Shown here: one piece after another, positions 56,537 to 64,000 of the stretch
Numbering within the stretch: the first letter of the stretch is position 1
Layout of the letters: the number at the start of each line of letters is the position of its first letter
NCBI GenBank assembly: GCA_002796995.1
Contig: PEKW01000002.1
Span: 629,990 to 693,989, forward strand
Direction of reading: 5' to 3'
Length of the DNA stretch: 64,000 nt
DNA from: Rhizobium sp.
Lineage (GTDB): Bacteria; Pseudomonadota; Alphaproteobacteria; Rhizobiales; Rhizobiaceae
Made by a program: the position numbers and the translations under genes
Notes under the pieces: generated by a model
Seen by the model: the letters and a program-made list of their open reading frames with translations, nothing else
Told to the model about the DNA's origin: nothing
Database searches by the model: none

Positions 56537-56567
56537 AATGTAAAACCTCAACAATGGTTGAGATCAA
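56537..56567 (-). promoter_or_regulatory. SoxR box and promoter for the monooxygenase gene
   Basis: CTCAAC-AATG-GTTGAG (56547-56562) is a perfect dyad with the architecture of the E. coli soxS site. On the minus strand it lies between TTGATC (-35) and TACATT (-10) with a 19-base spacer, the over-long spacing that MerR-family activators correct. The box also covers the soxR start codon at 56554. Confidence 0.8.
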
Positions 56568-57033
56568 GCGCAAAGATTCAGGAAGCTCGAGCCGCGCGGG
56601 AACGATCGCGTCGCTGAGCGTGGGCGAGGTGGCGGAACGCGCCGGCGTGGCGGTTTCCGCCCTGCATTTCTACGAGCGCGAGGGGCTGATCCGCAGCTGG
56701 CGCAGCGCCGGCAACCAGCGGCGCTATCCGCGCGGCGTGCTGCGCCGGGTCGCTCTCATCAAGACCGCGCAGCGTCTCGGCCTGCCTCTGGCGCGGATCG
56801 CCGAGGCCCTGGCGGAACTGCCCGCAGACCGGCCGCCGACCGCTGCCGACTGGCGGCGCCTGTCAGCCTCGTGGCGCGACGATCTCAATGCGCGCATCGC
56901 GACCATGGAAGCGCTGCGCGACCAGCTCGACACCTGCATCGGCTGCGGCTGCCTTTCTCTCGACGCCTGTCCCCTTCGTAATCCTGACGACGAGTTGCGC
57001 AATAGTGGCGCCGGCGCGCACCTTCTGCCTTGA
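56554..57033 (+). CDS. soxR: Redox-sensitive MerR-family activator SoxR
   Basis: A 159-residue MerR-type regulator. The helix-turn-helix is seen as [20 protein letters not shown] with [20 protein letters not shown]. The dimer helix is followed by the [2Fe-2S] cluster motif [12 protein letters not shown] (Cys128, 131, 133, 139), which senses redox-active compounds. The start codon lies inside its own operator, so DNA binding probably also represses its synthesis. Divergent gene: ABM monooxygenase; downstream: chrA 50 bases later. As in most non-enteric bacteria there is no soxS here. Confidence 0.96.
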   Translation: MVEIKRKDSGSSSRAGTIASLSVGEVAERAGVAVSALHFYEREGLIRSWRSAGNQRRYPRGVLRRVALIKTAQRLGLPLARIAEALAELPADRPPTAADWRRLSASWRDDLNARIATMEALRDQLDTCIGCGCLSLDACPLRNPDDELRNSGAGAHLLP

Positions 57034-57083
57034 TTCGTCAGGGCAATGCCGCTTTGGTGGCGCGCCGGATCAGGGAGCAGCAT

Positions 57084-58457
57084 GTGACGACCGTTGAACA
57101 GGCAACCATCCCGCAGCCGAGCTTCGGCGAATTCCTGTCCGCTTGCCTGCGCATCGGCCTGATGAGCTTCGGCGGCCCGGCGGCCCAGATCGCCCTGATG
57201 CACCGCGTCTGCGTCGACGAGAAACGCTGGATATCCGAGGACCGTTTCCTGCATGCGCTGAACTTCTGCATGCTGCTGCCCGGACCGGAAGCCCAGCAGC
57301 TCGCCACCTATATCGGCTGGCTAACGCACGGCGTGCGTGGAGGCATGGTCGCCGGCCTGCTCTTCGTCCTGCCGGGGCTCGCCGTCATTCTCGGCCTGTC
57401 GACGCTCTATGCCTATTATCACGACGTCGGCTGGGTGACCGGTCTGTTCTTCGGCCTGAAGGCGGCGATCCTCGCCATCGTCGTCGAGGCCGTGGTGCGC
57501 ATCGGCCGTCGGGCGCTGAAGACGCGGTTCCACCGTGTCGTCGCCCTTTCCGCCTTCCTCGCCCTGTTCGTCTTCGCTCTGCCTTTTCCGCTCGTCGTGC
57601 TGATGGCCGGTGTCGCCGGCCTGGCCGAGGCGCGCGCGGTCGCCCGCGACGGCGAAACGCGACCCGTCGCCGACCTTGCCGACCCGGCTCCTGCAGCGCG
57701 CCGGCCGCTGGGCCGCTCGCTCGCCACGCTCGCCTTCTGGCTGATCGTCTGGCAGGCGCCGCTGCTTCCGCTCTGGCTGTTCTCCGGCGAAAGCGGCCTC
57801 GCCGAGGTCTTCGCCTTCTTTTCCCGCATGGCGCTCGTCACCTTCGGCGGCGCCTATGCGGTCCTCGCCTATGTCGCGCAGGTGGCGGTCGAGCAGTATC
57901 ACTGGCTGGAACCCGGCGAGATGCTGGACGGGCTGGCGCTGGCCGAAACCACGCCCGGTCCGCTGGTGCTGGTCCTCTCCTATGTCGGCTTCCTTGCCGG
58001 CTTTCGCGATGCCGGCGGCCTGCCGCCTTTCCTCGGCGCTGTCCTGGGCGGGCTGCTCGCCGCCTGGGCGACATTCGTGCCGAGCTTCGTCTGGATCTTC
58101 GCCGGCGCCCCCTATGTCGAGCGGCTGCGCGGCAATCGTTTGATCACGGCGGCGCTTTCGGCGATCACGGCGGCCGTGGTCGGCGTCATCCTCAACCTCG
58201 CCGTCTGGTTCGCCCTGCATGTGCTGTTTGCCGAGGTCGGGCGCTGGTCCATCTGGCCGGCCGCTACCGGGGCTGCGGCGGGAACAGCCCCCGCCTTCTC
58301 CGTCTCCCTGCCATTGCCGGATATGGCGACGCTCGATCCGGCGGCGCTGATGCTCGCCCTCCTGGCGGCGGTGATGATCTTTCTTCTCAAGCAGGGCATG
58401 GGCCGTACCCTCATCGCCGCCGCCGCGCTCGGCCTCCTCTATCGCCTGGTGGTCTGA
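57084..58457 (+). CDS. chrA: Chromate transporter ChrA, long-chain type
   Basis: Inner-membrane CHR-family protein of 457 residues with two homologous halves of about six helices each. The signatures are FLSACLRIGLMSFGGPAAQI and LLPGPEAQQLATYIGW in the first half, and RMALVTFGGAYAVLAYVAQV and AETTPGPLVLVLSYVGFLA in the second. It exports chromate and may also act on sulfate. The start is GTG at 57084, behind AGGGAG six bases away; upstream in-frame codons overlap soxR. Being just downstream of soxR, it may share a redox-responsive transcript. Confidence 0.93.
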   Translation: MTTVEQATIPQPSFGEFLSACLRIGLMSFGGPAAQIALMHRVCVDEKRWISEDRFLHALNFCMLLPGPEAQQLATYIGWLTHGVRGGMVAGLLFVLPGLAVILGLSTLYAYYHDVGWVTGLFFGLKAAILAIVVEAVVRIGRRALKTRFHRVVALSAFLALFVFALPFPLVVLMAGVAGLAEARAVARDGETRPVADLADPAPAARRPLGRSLATLAFWLIVWQAPLLPLWLFSGESGLAEVFAFFSRMALVTFGGAYAVLAYVAQVAVEQYHWLEPGEMLDGLALAETTPGPLVLVLSYVGFLAGFRDAGGLPPFLGAVLGGLLAAWATFVPSFVWIFAGAPYVERLRGNRLITAALSAITAAVVGVILNLAVWFALHVLFAEVGRWSIWPAATGAAAGTAPAFSVSLPLPDMATLDPAALMLALLAAVMIFLLKQGMGRTLIAAAALGLLYRLVV

Positions 58458-58563
58458 GCACGCGCTTCCCCGGCAAAAATCCGTCCGCCCCGGCAAAGGC
58501 CCTTGCCTTCCGGGCATTCCTTTGCAATGTCAGCCCTTGCATTTTTACAGTCAGGAACAGCGA

Positions 58564-59415
58564 ATGGCCGAGCGCATTTCCACCTTGAGCGATGTCTCCG
58601 AACGTTACGACGTCATCCTTTGCGACGTCTGGGGCGTGCTGCACAACGGCATCGACGCTTTTCCGGCCGCCTCCGAGGTGCTGACCAAGGCCCGTGCCGC
58701 CGGTGTCTCCGTCGTTCTCATCACCAATTCGCCGCGCCGTTCGCAGGACGTCATCAACCAGCTGCGCATGATCGGCGTCGCCGACACGGCCTATGACCGG
58801 ATCGTCACCTCGGGCGACGTGACGCGGACGCTGATCGCCGCCGGCCCGAAGAAGATCTTCTTCCTCGGCCCCGACCGCGACCTCAACCTGCTCGATGGTC
58901 TCGACGTCGTTCGCGTGCCCGCCGAGGAGGCCGACGCCATCGTCTGCACCGGCTTCTTCGACGACGAGACCGAGACGCCGGAAGATTATCACGATGTGCT
59001 GACCGCCTTTGCCGCCCGAAAGGTGCCGCTGATCTGCGCCAATCCCGACCTGATCGTCGAGCGCGGCCATCGCATGATCCCCTGCGCCGGCGCCGTTGCC
59101 GCCTATTACGAACAGCTCGGCGGCGCGACCCGCATCGCCGGCAAGCCGCACAGCCCGATCTACGAAGCCTCGCTCGTGGCCGCCGCCGAAGCCCACAAGG
59201 GCCCTGTCGACCAGCGCCGGGTGCTGGCGATCGGCGACGGCATGCCGACCGACGTGCGCGGTGCGCTCGATGCCGGCCTCGACCTTCTCTATATCTCCGG
59301 CGGCATCCATGCGGCCGAATATACGGTCAACGGCAAGCCGGACGAGGCGATCCTCAATGCCTGGCTGAAGCGCGAGAATGCCGCGCCGAGCTACTGGATG
59401 CAGAGGCTGGCCTGA
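58564..59415 (+). CDS. HAD-superfamily class IIA hydrolase (TIGR01459 type)
   Basis: A 283-residue phosphatase of the NagD-like class IIA HAD group. The order is VILCDVWGVLHNGIDAFPAA (nucleophile Asp), VVLITNSPRRSQDVINQL, a large C2-type cap, the lysine region GKPHSPIYEASL, and VLAIGDGMPTDVRGALDAGL. The ATG at 58564 follows AGGAACAGCGA. In alphaproteobacteria this gene usually precedes ribF, as here, though an intergenic repeat separates them. The substrate is unproven; a sugar-phosphate or flavin-related metabolite is possible. Confidence 0.9.
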   Translation: MAERISTLSDVSERYDVILCDVWGVLHNGIDAFPAASEVLTKARAAGVSVVLITNSPRRSQDVINQLRMIGVADTAYDRIVTSGDVTRTLIAAGPKKIFFLGPDRDLNLLDGLDVVRVPAEEADAIVCTGFFDDETETPEDYHDVLTAFAARKVPLICANPDLIVERGHRMIPCAGAVAAYYEQLGGATRIAGKPHSPIYEASLVAAAEAHKGPVDQRRVLAIGDGMPTDVRGALDAGLDLLYISGGIHAAEYTVNGKPDEAILNAWLKRENAAPSYWMQRLA

Positions 59416-59449
59416 GGCGAGGGCCGACATGATGAACTTGTCGCAAGCC

Positions 59450-59618
59450 ACCCCCCTCTGCCCTGCCGGGCATCTCCCCCTCAAGGGGGGAGATCGATCT
59501 GCGGTGGCGTCCCAAGCCCACCGGGCCGCGACCCGTTCGGCCTTTCGTGCAAGACGTCGGCAGCTCCAGCCGATCTCCCCCCTTGAGGGGGAGATGGCCG
59601 GCAGGCCAGAGGGGGGTA
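59450..59618. repeat. RIME-like palindromic repeat, copy 2 (HAD-ribF gap)
   Basis: The left arm (59450-59496) is identical over 47 bases to the left arm at 35032-35078. The right arm (59571-59618) matches copy 1 with two substitutions, GGCCGGCAGGCC for GCCCGGCAGGGC, which keep its inner hairpin. The 74 bases between arms differ from copy 1. It ends about 40 bases before ribF. Confidence 0.85.
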
Positions 59619-59658
59619 GCCGGAGGTCTCCCGGTCTCACGTCTCGTGGAGGCAGATC

Positions 59659-60639
59659 ATGACCGTCTTTCACCGCAACGAGAAGAAGAACCCTCTGCCG
59701 GAGAAGCTGAAGGGTGGCGTGATCGCCATCGGCAATTTCGACGGCGTGCATCGCGGCCACCAGACCGTTCTCAGCCGGGCCCTGGAGCTGGCGAAGTCCC
59801 GCGGCGTTCCGGCGCTGGTGCTGACCTTCGAGCCGCATCCGCGCACCGTCTTCAATCCCGACAAGCCGGTCTTCCGGCTGACGCCGGCGCCGGTCCGCGC
59901 CCAGGTGCTCGAGGCCATGGGCTTCCACTCGGTCATCGAATATCCCTTCGACCGGGAATTCGCCTCGCGCTCGGCCGAGGAATTCGTCCGTTCGATCCTG
60001 GTCGACTGGCTCGGCGCCACCGAGGTGGTGACCGGCTTCGACTTCCATTTCGGCAAGGGCCGCGAGGGCGGTCCGGCCTTCCTTATGGAGGCCGGCAAGC
60101 GCAACGGTTTCGGCGTGACGCTGGTCGACGCCTTCCGCGACGAGGGCGCCGAGGTCGTCTCGTCGAGCCGCATCCGCCGCCTGCTCGCCGAGGGCAATGT
60201 GTCCGAGGCCGCCGGCCTGCTCGGCTATCGCTTCACCGTCGAGGCCGAGGTCATCAAGGGCCAGCAGCTCGGCCGCACCCTGGGCTATCCGACCGCCAAC
60301 ATGGCGCTCGCCCCGGAGGCCGAACTCAAGCCCGGCATCTATGCGGTCCGCCTGCGCCGCGCCGACGGTAGCCTGCACGACGGCGTCGCAAGCTTCGGCT
60401 ATCGCCCGACGGTCACCGACAATGGCGCGCCGCTGCTGGAGACCTTCGTCTTCGATTTTTCCGGCGACCTCTACGGCGAACACTGTCGCGTGTCCTTCTT
60501 CGGCCATCTGCGCGACGAGCTGAAATTCACCGGGCTGGAACCGCTGGTCGAACAGATCCGCAAGGACGAGGAGGAGGCGAGGGCGCTTCTCGCAGGCGTG
60601 CGGCCGCTCGGCGAACTGGATCAGAAGATCGCGTTCTGA
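59659..60639 (+). CDS. ribF: Bifunctional riboflavin kinase / FAD synthetase
   Basis: Makes FMN and FAD from riboflavin in the cytoplasm, 326 residues. The N-terminal adenylyltransferase domain has AIGNFDGVHRGHQTVL and SSSRIRRLLAEGN. The C-terminal flavokinase domain has GRTLGYPTANMAL and ETFVFDFSGDLYGEHCRVSF. The ATG at 59659 follows TGGAGGCAG. Its stop codon directly abuts the stop codon of the convergent RES toxin gene, with no spacer and no room for its own terminator. ribF is usually followed directly by ileS; here a toxin-antitoxin pair lies between. Confidence 0.96.
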   Translation: MTVFHRNEKKNPLPEKLKGGVIAIGNFDGVHRGHQTVLSRALELAKSRGVPALVLTFEPHPRTVFNPDKPVFRLTPAPVRAQVLEAMGFHSVIEYPFDREFASRSAEEFVRSILVDWLGATEVVTGFDFHFGKGREGGPAFLMEAGKRNGFGVTLVDAFRDEGAEVVSSSRIRRLLAEGNVSEAAGLLGYRFTVEAEVIKGQQLGRTLGYPTANMALAPEAELKPGIYAVRLRRADGSLHDGVASFGYRPTVTDNGAPLLETFVFDFSGDLYGEHCRVSFFGHLRDELKFTGLEPLVEQIRKDEEEARALLAGVRPLGELDQKIAF

Positions 60640-61266
60640 TCAGTCCAGAAGACGGGAATCGAAAGGGTACTCGAAAATTTCTGCGACCTTCATGCGCTTC
60701 GCATCTTCATGCAGTGGATTCAGAAGGTAATTCCATGCTTGCGGCATGATTGCCGAACGAACCCGTATCAATGCAAATTCGCATTTCTTAAGCAGCGAAC
60801 TCCCTATCGCCTGTGAAACAGTGAGACTGAGCGACGGGTTTTTCATCAGCGCCAAAACGAGTTGGTGGTCGGTAATCTGTCTCGATACGGTGCCGAGCTT
60901 GTTCCGAATCCCTGCGAGATACGTTTCGATCGTCAGGGTCGAGATGCCTAGGTTTCGCGCGATTTGTTCCGCCGTCACTCCATCCGTCACGACATTGAGT
61001 GTTTCCACCTCGCGCTTGGTGAGTTTCAGCTCGGCTCCGTGCCTTTGATTGAAAATTGTTAAGTTATCCGGACATTCAATACGCAGCAGTTGGAAGCTCG
61101 GAGGTATTCGCGACCTGTTCATGTGCACGAGAACCTCAAGTAGCGCTGTGGAGGGATGGTCGCAGCAGTAGACCACCGGAATGCCCTTTTGGTGCCAGCG
61201 CCCCTCGGCTAGTAGTCCGCCCCGTCCCGAGAGATCTGCATATTTCGAAATACGCCAGAGGTTCAT
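60640..61266 (-). CDS. RES-domain toxin interrupted by a LuxR-type helix-turn-helix
   Basis: A 208-residue protein. Residues 3-67 match the start of RES toxins (LWRISKYADLSGRGG, GRWHQKGIPVVY, ALLEVLVH). They retain the Arg23, Tyr33 and Glu44 that correspond to the NAD-consuming active site of characterised RES proteins. Residues 150-207 match the RES end (FALIRVRSAIMP, NYLLNPLHEDAKR, FDSRLL). Between them, residues 80-141 read as a GerE/LuxR DNA-binding domain: LTKREVETLNVVTDGVTAEQ, IARNLGISTLTIETYLAGIR, NKLGTVSR. Ordinary RES proteins of about 150-160 residues lack this. It starts three bases after the antitoxin gene. The whole locus is A+T-richer (28 of 60 G+C at 60661-60720), suggesting transfer. 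The RES call is firm; the function of the insert is unknown. Confidence 0.85.
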   Translation of the reverse strand: MNLWRISKYADLSGRGGLLAEGRWHQKGIPVVYCCDHPSTALLEVLVHMNRSRIPPSFQLLRIECPDNLTIFNQRHGAELKLTKREVETLNVVTDGVTAEQIARNLGISTLTIETYLAGIRNKLGTVSRQITDHQLVLALMKNPSLSLTVSQAIGSSLLKKCEFALIRVRSAIMPQAWNYLLNPLHEDAKRMKVAEIFEYPFDSRLLD

Positions 61267-61269
61267 CGC

Positions 61270-61683
61270 TCAGAAAAAGATCCCGTGCTCGATACGATGC
61301 AATTCCTCTTCCACGAGCCGGGCTCCCGTCTCCGATTGTAGTAGGTCGATCGGCAGCACTCCGTTTAGCGCCTGGCATGGCTCTCTCAACCAGCCGTCCG
61401 CGTTCTGCCAGCTGTCGAAAATGCGTTCCGCCATCTCGCATATATTCAAAACTCTGGCCAGGCTGTCGCTTTCGGATACAGTCAATGGCTCTTGCCTTGC
61501 CGCGCGGCGGGCGAGGGTACGTCTCGGGGCGACGAAACGATAGATTTCGTCCATCGAAAAGCCATAGGCCTTCAGCCTATCGATCGAGCTCAGCTCAAAC
61601 TGCTTTTTTTGGCCGGGTGACGCTCTTTCAAGTAAACTTGCGATGTCCATGCCAGGATTGGATTTTTCAGGGATTGAAGCCAT
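61270..61683 (-). CDS. Xre/MbcA-type antitoxin
   Basis: A 137-residue antitoxin for the RES toxin. The N-terminal half has an Xre-like helix-turn-helix (RLKAYGFSMDEIYRFVAPRR). The C-terminal toxin-binding domain (DUF2384) carries ALNGVLPIDLLQSETGARLV and ends EEELHRIEHGIFF, the canonical RES-partner ending. ATG 61683 gives the usual length; a later start at 61650 is possible. Its stop codon is three bases before the toxin start, as in other Xre-RES pairs. Low G+C (27 of 60 at 61621-61680) matches the toxin gene. Autorepression by the helix-turn-helix is expected. Confidence 0.92.
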   Translation of the reverse strand: MASIPEKSNPGMDIASLLERASPGQKKQFELSSIDRLKAYGFSMDEIYRFVAPRRTLARRAARQEPLTVSESDSLARVLNICEMAERIFDSWQNADGWLREPCQALNGVLPIDLLQSETGARLVEEELHRIEHGIFF

Positions 61684-61982
61684 AGGAATTGCCCTCTTGC
61701 CATGTGCCCTTAGAAATGGGGGCAGATGGCTCAATTGGCAAGCCGCTTCTGCAAGAAACGCCGCCCCTACCTCTTCCTTTTCCCGGTGAAAACCCTTAAA
61801 CAACGCCCACAATGACCAGGGTTCGGCTGACCATATCCCTTCGAATTATGGGCCCGGCCTTCCGCGCGCTGTGAAAGCTGCCGGAGGGTCCGGGTTTTTG
61901 GCGTTTCTCCAGACGCTCTCCGTCACCGCGATTTACACGACCAATGCGCGACCCGTTCCGGGCGCCCCTCGATGGCAAGATC

Positions 61983-64000
61983 ATGACCGATACCAATGAC
62001 AAAGTAGACTATTCCTCCACCCTCTACCTGCCCCAGACCGAATTCCCGATGCGCGCCGGACTGCCGCAGAAGGAGCCGGAAATGGCGGCCAAGTGGAAGG
62101 CGATGGAGCTCTACAAGAGACTTCGCGCCTCCGCCGCCGGCCGCGAAAAATTCGTCCTGCATGACGGTCCGCCCTATGCCAACGGCAACATCCATATCGG
62201 CCATGCGCTGAACAAGGTCTTGAAGGACGTCATCACCCGCTCGTTCCAGATGCGCGGTTATGACGCCAACTATGTGCCCGGCTGGGACTGCCACGGCCTG
62301 CCGATCGAATGGAAGATCGAGGAAGCCTACCGCGCCAAGGGCAAGGACAAGAACGAAGTTCCGGTCAACGAATTCCGCAAGGAATGCCGCGAATTCGCGC
62401 AGGGCTGGATCGACATCCAGTCGGAAGAATTCCGCCGCCTCGGCATCGAGGGCGATTTCGACCGCCCCTACACGACGATGAACTTCCACGCCGAAAGCCG
62501 CATCGCCGGCGAACTCCTGAAGCTCGCCATGTCCGGCCAGCTCTACCGCGGTTCCAAGCCGATCATGTGGTCGGTCGTCGAGCGCACCGCGCTGGCGGAA
62601 GCCGAGGTGGAGTATCACGAGGTCGAGAGCGACACGATCTGGGTGAAGTTCCCGGTTAAGTATTCTGCCGGTGACATTGTTACGAGGCTCGTAGACGAAA
62701 AGACCGGTGAAGATACTGGAGGGGTGATCGTTGTTGCTCCGCCTGAGAGCCTTACCCATGCTTCGGTCGTGATCTGGACAACAACACCGTGGACCATCCC
62801 GGGCAACCGTGCGATCTCTTACTCCTCTAGGATCGAATACGGACTCTACGAGGTCACGGAAGTCACCAACGACTTCGGCCCGCAGCCCGGCGAAAAACTC
62901 ATACTTGCAAAGCGATTGGCAGAAGATTGCGCCACTAAGGCCAAAGTGATCTTCAAGCTGATTCGTGACCTGACAAAGACCGATCTTGCCGGGATCACAT
63001 GCAATCATCCCTTGTATGGGCTTGACGACGGCTACACCTTCGAGGTCCCCCTGCTGGATGGCGACCATGTCACCGACGATGCCGGTACCGGTTTCGTGCA
63101 CACCGCGCCCGGCCATGGCCGCGAGGACTTTGACATCTGGATGCATCATGCCCGCGAACTCGAGGCGCGTGGCATCTCGTCGAAGATCCCCTTCACCGTC
63201 GACGACGCCGGTTTCTACACCGAGGATGCGCCGGGCTTCGGTCCGTCGGCGGAAGGCGGTGCCGCCCGCGTCATCGATGACAACGGCAAGAAGGGCGATG
63301 CCAACAAGCGCGTCATGGATGCCCTGATCGCGGCGAACAACCTGTTTGCCCGTGGCCGGGTGAAGCATGACTATCCGCATTCCTGGCGTTCCAAGAAGCC
63401 GGTCATCTTCCGCAATACGCCGCAATGGTTCGTCTACATGGACAAGGAGCTGGGCGACGGCACGACGCTGCGCAGCCGAGCCCTCTCGGCCATCGATGAC
63501 ACGCGCTTCGTGCCCGCCGCCGGCCAGAACCGGTTGCGCGCCATGATCGAAGGCCGTCCGGACTGGGTGCTGTCGCGTCAGCGCGCCTGGGGCGTGCCGA
63601 TCTGCGTCTTCGCCGACGCCGCCGGCAATGTGCTGCAGGATGAAGAGGTCAACAGGCGCATCCTCGAAGCCTTCGAGAAGGAAGGCGCCGATGCCTGGTT
63701 CGCCGAAGGCGCCAAGGAACGCTTCCTCGGCAATGCCCATGACGCCGAAAAGTGGCTGATGGTCACCGACATTCTCGACGTCTGGTTCGACAGTGGCTCG
63801 ACCCATACCTTCACGCTGGAAGACCGCCCGGACCTGAAATGGCCGGCCGACGTCTACCTTGAGGGCTCCGACCAGCATCGCGGCTGGTTCCATTCCTCGC
63901 TTCTGGAAAGCTGCGCCACGCGCGGCCGTGCACCGTATAACGCCGTCGTCACCCATGGTTTCATCATGGACGAGAAGGGCGAGAAGATGTCGAAGTCCAA
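61983..64000 (+). CDS. ileS: Isoleucyl-tRNA synthetase (3' end cut by window)
   Basis: Class I synthetase that charges tRNA-Ile and edits valine. The first 672 codons are present. [20 protein letters not shown] contains the HIGH motif at residues 71-74. [14 protein letters not shown] and [20 protein letters not shown] belong to the CP1 editing domain, and EKMSKS is reached at the window edge. The ATG at 61983 is used. Bases 62650-63030, within CP1, are poorer in G+C than their flanks (29-30 of 60 against 39 of 60 at 63421) and use rarer codons such as ATA and CGA, although the frame stays open. Confidence 0.97.
   Translation, partial: MTDTNDKVDYSSTLYLPQTEFPMRAGLPQKEPEMAAKWKAMELYKRLRASAAGREKFVLHDGPPYANGNIHIGHALNKVLKDVITRSFQMRGYDANYVPGWDCHGLPIEWKIEEAYRAKGKDKNEVPVNEFRKECREFAQGWIDIQSEEFRRLGIEGDFDRPYTTMNFHAESRIAGELLKLAMSGQLYRGSKPIMWSVVERTALAEAEVEYHEVESDTIWVKFPVKYSAGDIVTRLVDEKTGEDTGGVIVVAPPESLTHASVVIWTTTPWTIPGNRAISYSSRIEYGLYEVTEVTNDFGPQPGEKLILAKRLAEDCATKAKVIFKLIRDLTKTDLAGITCNHPLYGLDDGYTFEVPLLDGDHVTDDAGTGFVHTAPGHGREDFDIWMHHARELEARGISSKIPFTVDDAGFYTEDAPGFGPSAEGGAARVIDDNGKKGDANKRVMDALIAANNLFARGRVKHDYPHSWRSKKPVIFRNTPQWFVYMDKELGDGTTLRSRALSAIDDTRFVPAAGQNRLRAMIEGRPDWVLSRQRAWGVPICVFADAAGNVLQDEEVNRRILEAFEKEGADAWFAEGAKERFLGNAHDAEKWLMVTDILDVWFDSGSTHTFTLEDRPDLKWPADVYLEGSDQHRGWFHSSLLESCATRGRAPYNAVVTHGFIMDEKGEKMSKS

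Noticed and set aside
58411..60507. 698-codon minus-strand frame across the HAD hydrolase and ribF
   Set aside because: Shadow of two conserved genes plus a palindromic repeat; no recognisable domain.
61923..63956. 677-codon minus-strand frame opposite ileS
   Set aside because: Shadow of the synthetase gene, which has HIGH and KMSKS motifs in the plus-strand frame.

Overview
The window is high-GC alphaproteobacterial chromosome, most likely Rhizobiaceae (Rhizobium/Agrobacterium/Sinorhizobium/Shinella group). The call rests on a mannosylfructose synthase/phosphatase pair, an oxyR-katG pair, glcDEF, a DUF1476 zeta-type ATPase inhibitor homologue, short-form HisG with HisZ, DUF1127 and DUF6880 proteins, and RIME-like palindromic intergenic repeats. 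About 65 protein genes are densely packed on both strands. I saw no tRNA, rRNA, CRISPR array, insertion sequence or prophage.

Layout. 1-6071: truncated MFS exporter, Tat-exported metallo-beta-lactamase-fold enzyme, zeta-like protein, guaB, a membrane protein and a Tat-exported dienelactone hydrolase. 6072-10771: redox block with adhP behind an FNR/FixK-type box, and divergent oxyR-katG with an OxyR operator. 10772-16651: TetR and LysR regulators, DUF1127 protein, chemoreceptor, DUF937 protein. 16786-23488 (minus strand): gshA, rsmE and a PiT phosphate transporter preceded by a Pho box, then NUDIX and mannosylfructose osmolyte genes. 23611-27344: lutABC lactate oxidation operon led by its own FadR-family regulator. 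28445-30925: DUF3422 protein, then back-to-back ParDE and HicAB toxin-antitoxin modules. 31090-38865: DUF6880, LysR and glycolate oxidase genes glcD-glcE-(DUF4870)-glcF, with repeats in two of the gaps. 38890-47626: envelope and repair genes (outer-membrane barrel, two L,D-transpeptidases, two tail-to-tail 3-methyladenine-glycosylase-like genes), YeiH with a LysR regulator, and a small DUF305/His-Met-rich pair. 47759-51901: hisS-hisZ-hisG-methyltransferase. 52000-58457: DoxX, a PAS protein, groESL with CIRCE, and a SoxR locus (monooxygenase, soxR, chrA). 58564-64000: HAD hydrolase, ribF, a RES/Xre toxin-antitoxin pair, and ileS cut by the window end.

The most unusual item is the RES toxin at 60640-61266. 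Its RES fold appears to be interrupted by a LuxR/GerE-type helix-turn-helix domain. It is paired with an Xre/MbcA-type antitoxin in an A+T-richer patch that separates ribF from ileS. The next ileS segment with unusual base composition covers part of the editing domain.

Several regulatory sites can be read directly: a SoxR promoter with a 19-bp spacer, an FNR/FixK box 31 bp from a -10, a Pho box, an OxyR motif, CIRCE, LysR-type dyads, and a HicAB operator over its -10. Together they describe a soil or plant-associated aerobe balancing peroxide and redox stress, oxygen limitation, phosphate supply and osmotic stress.
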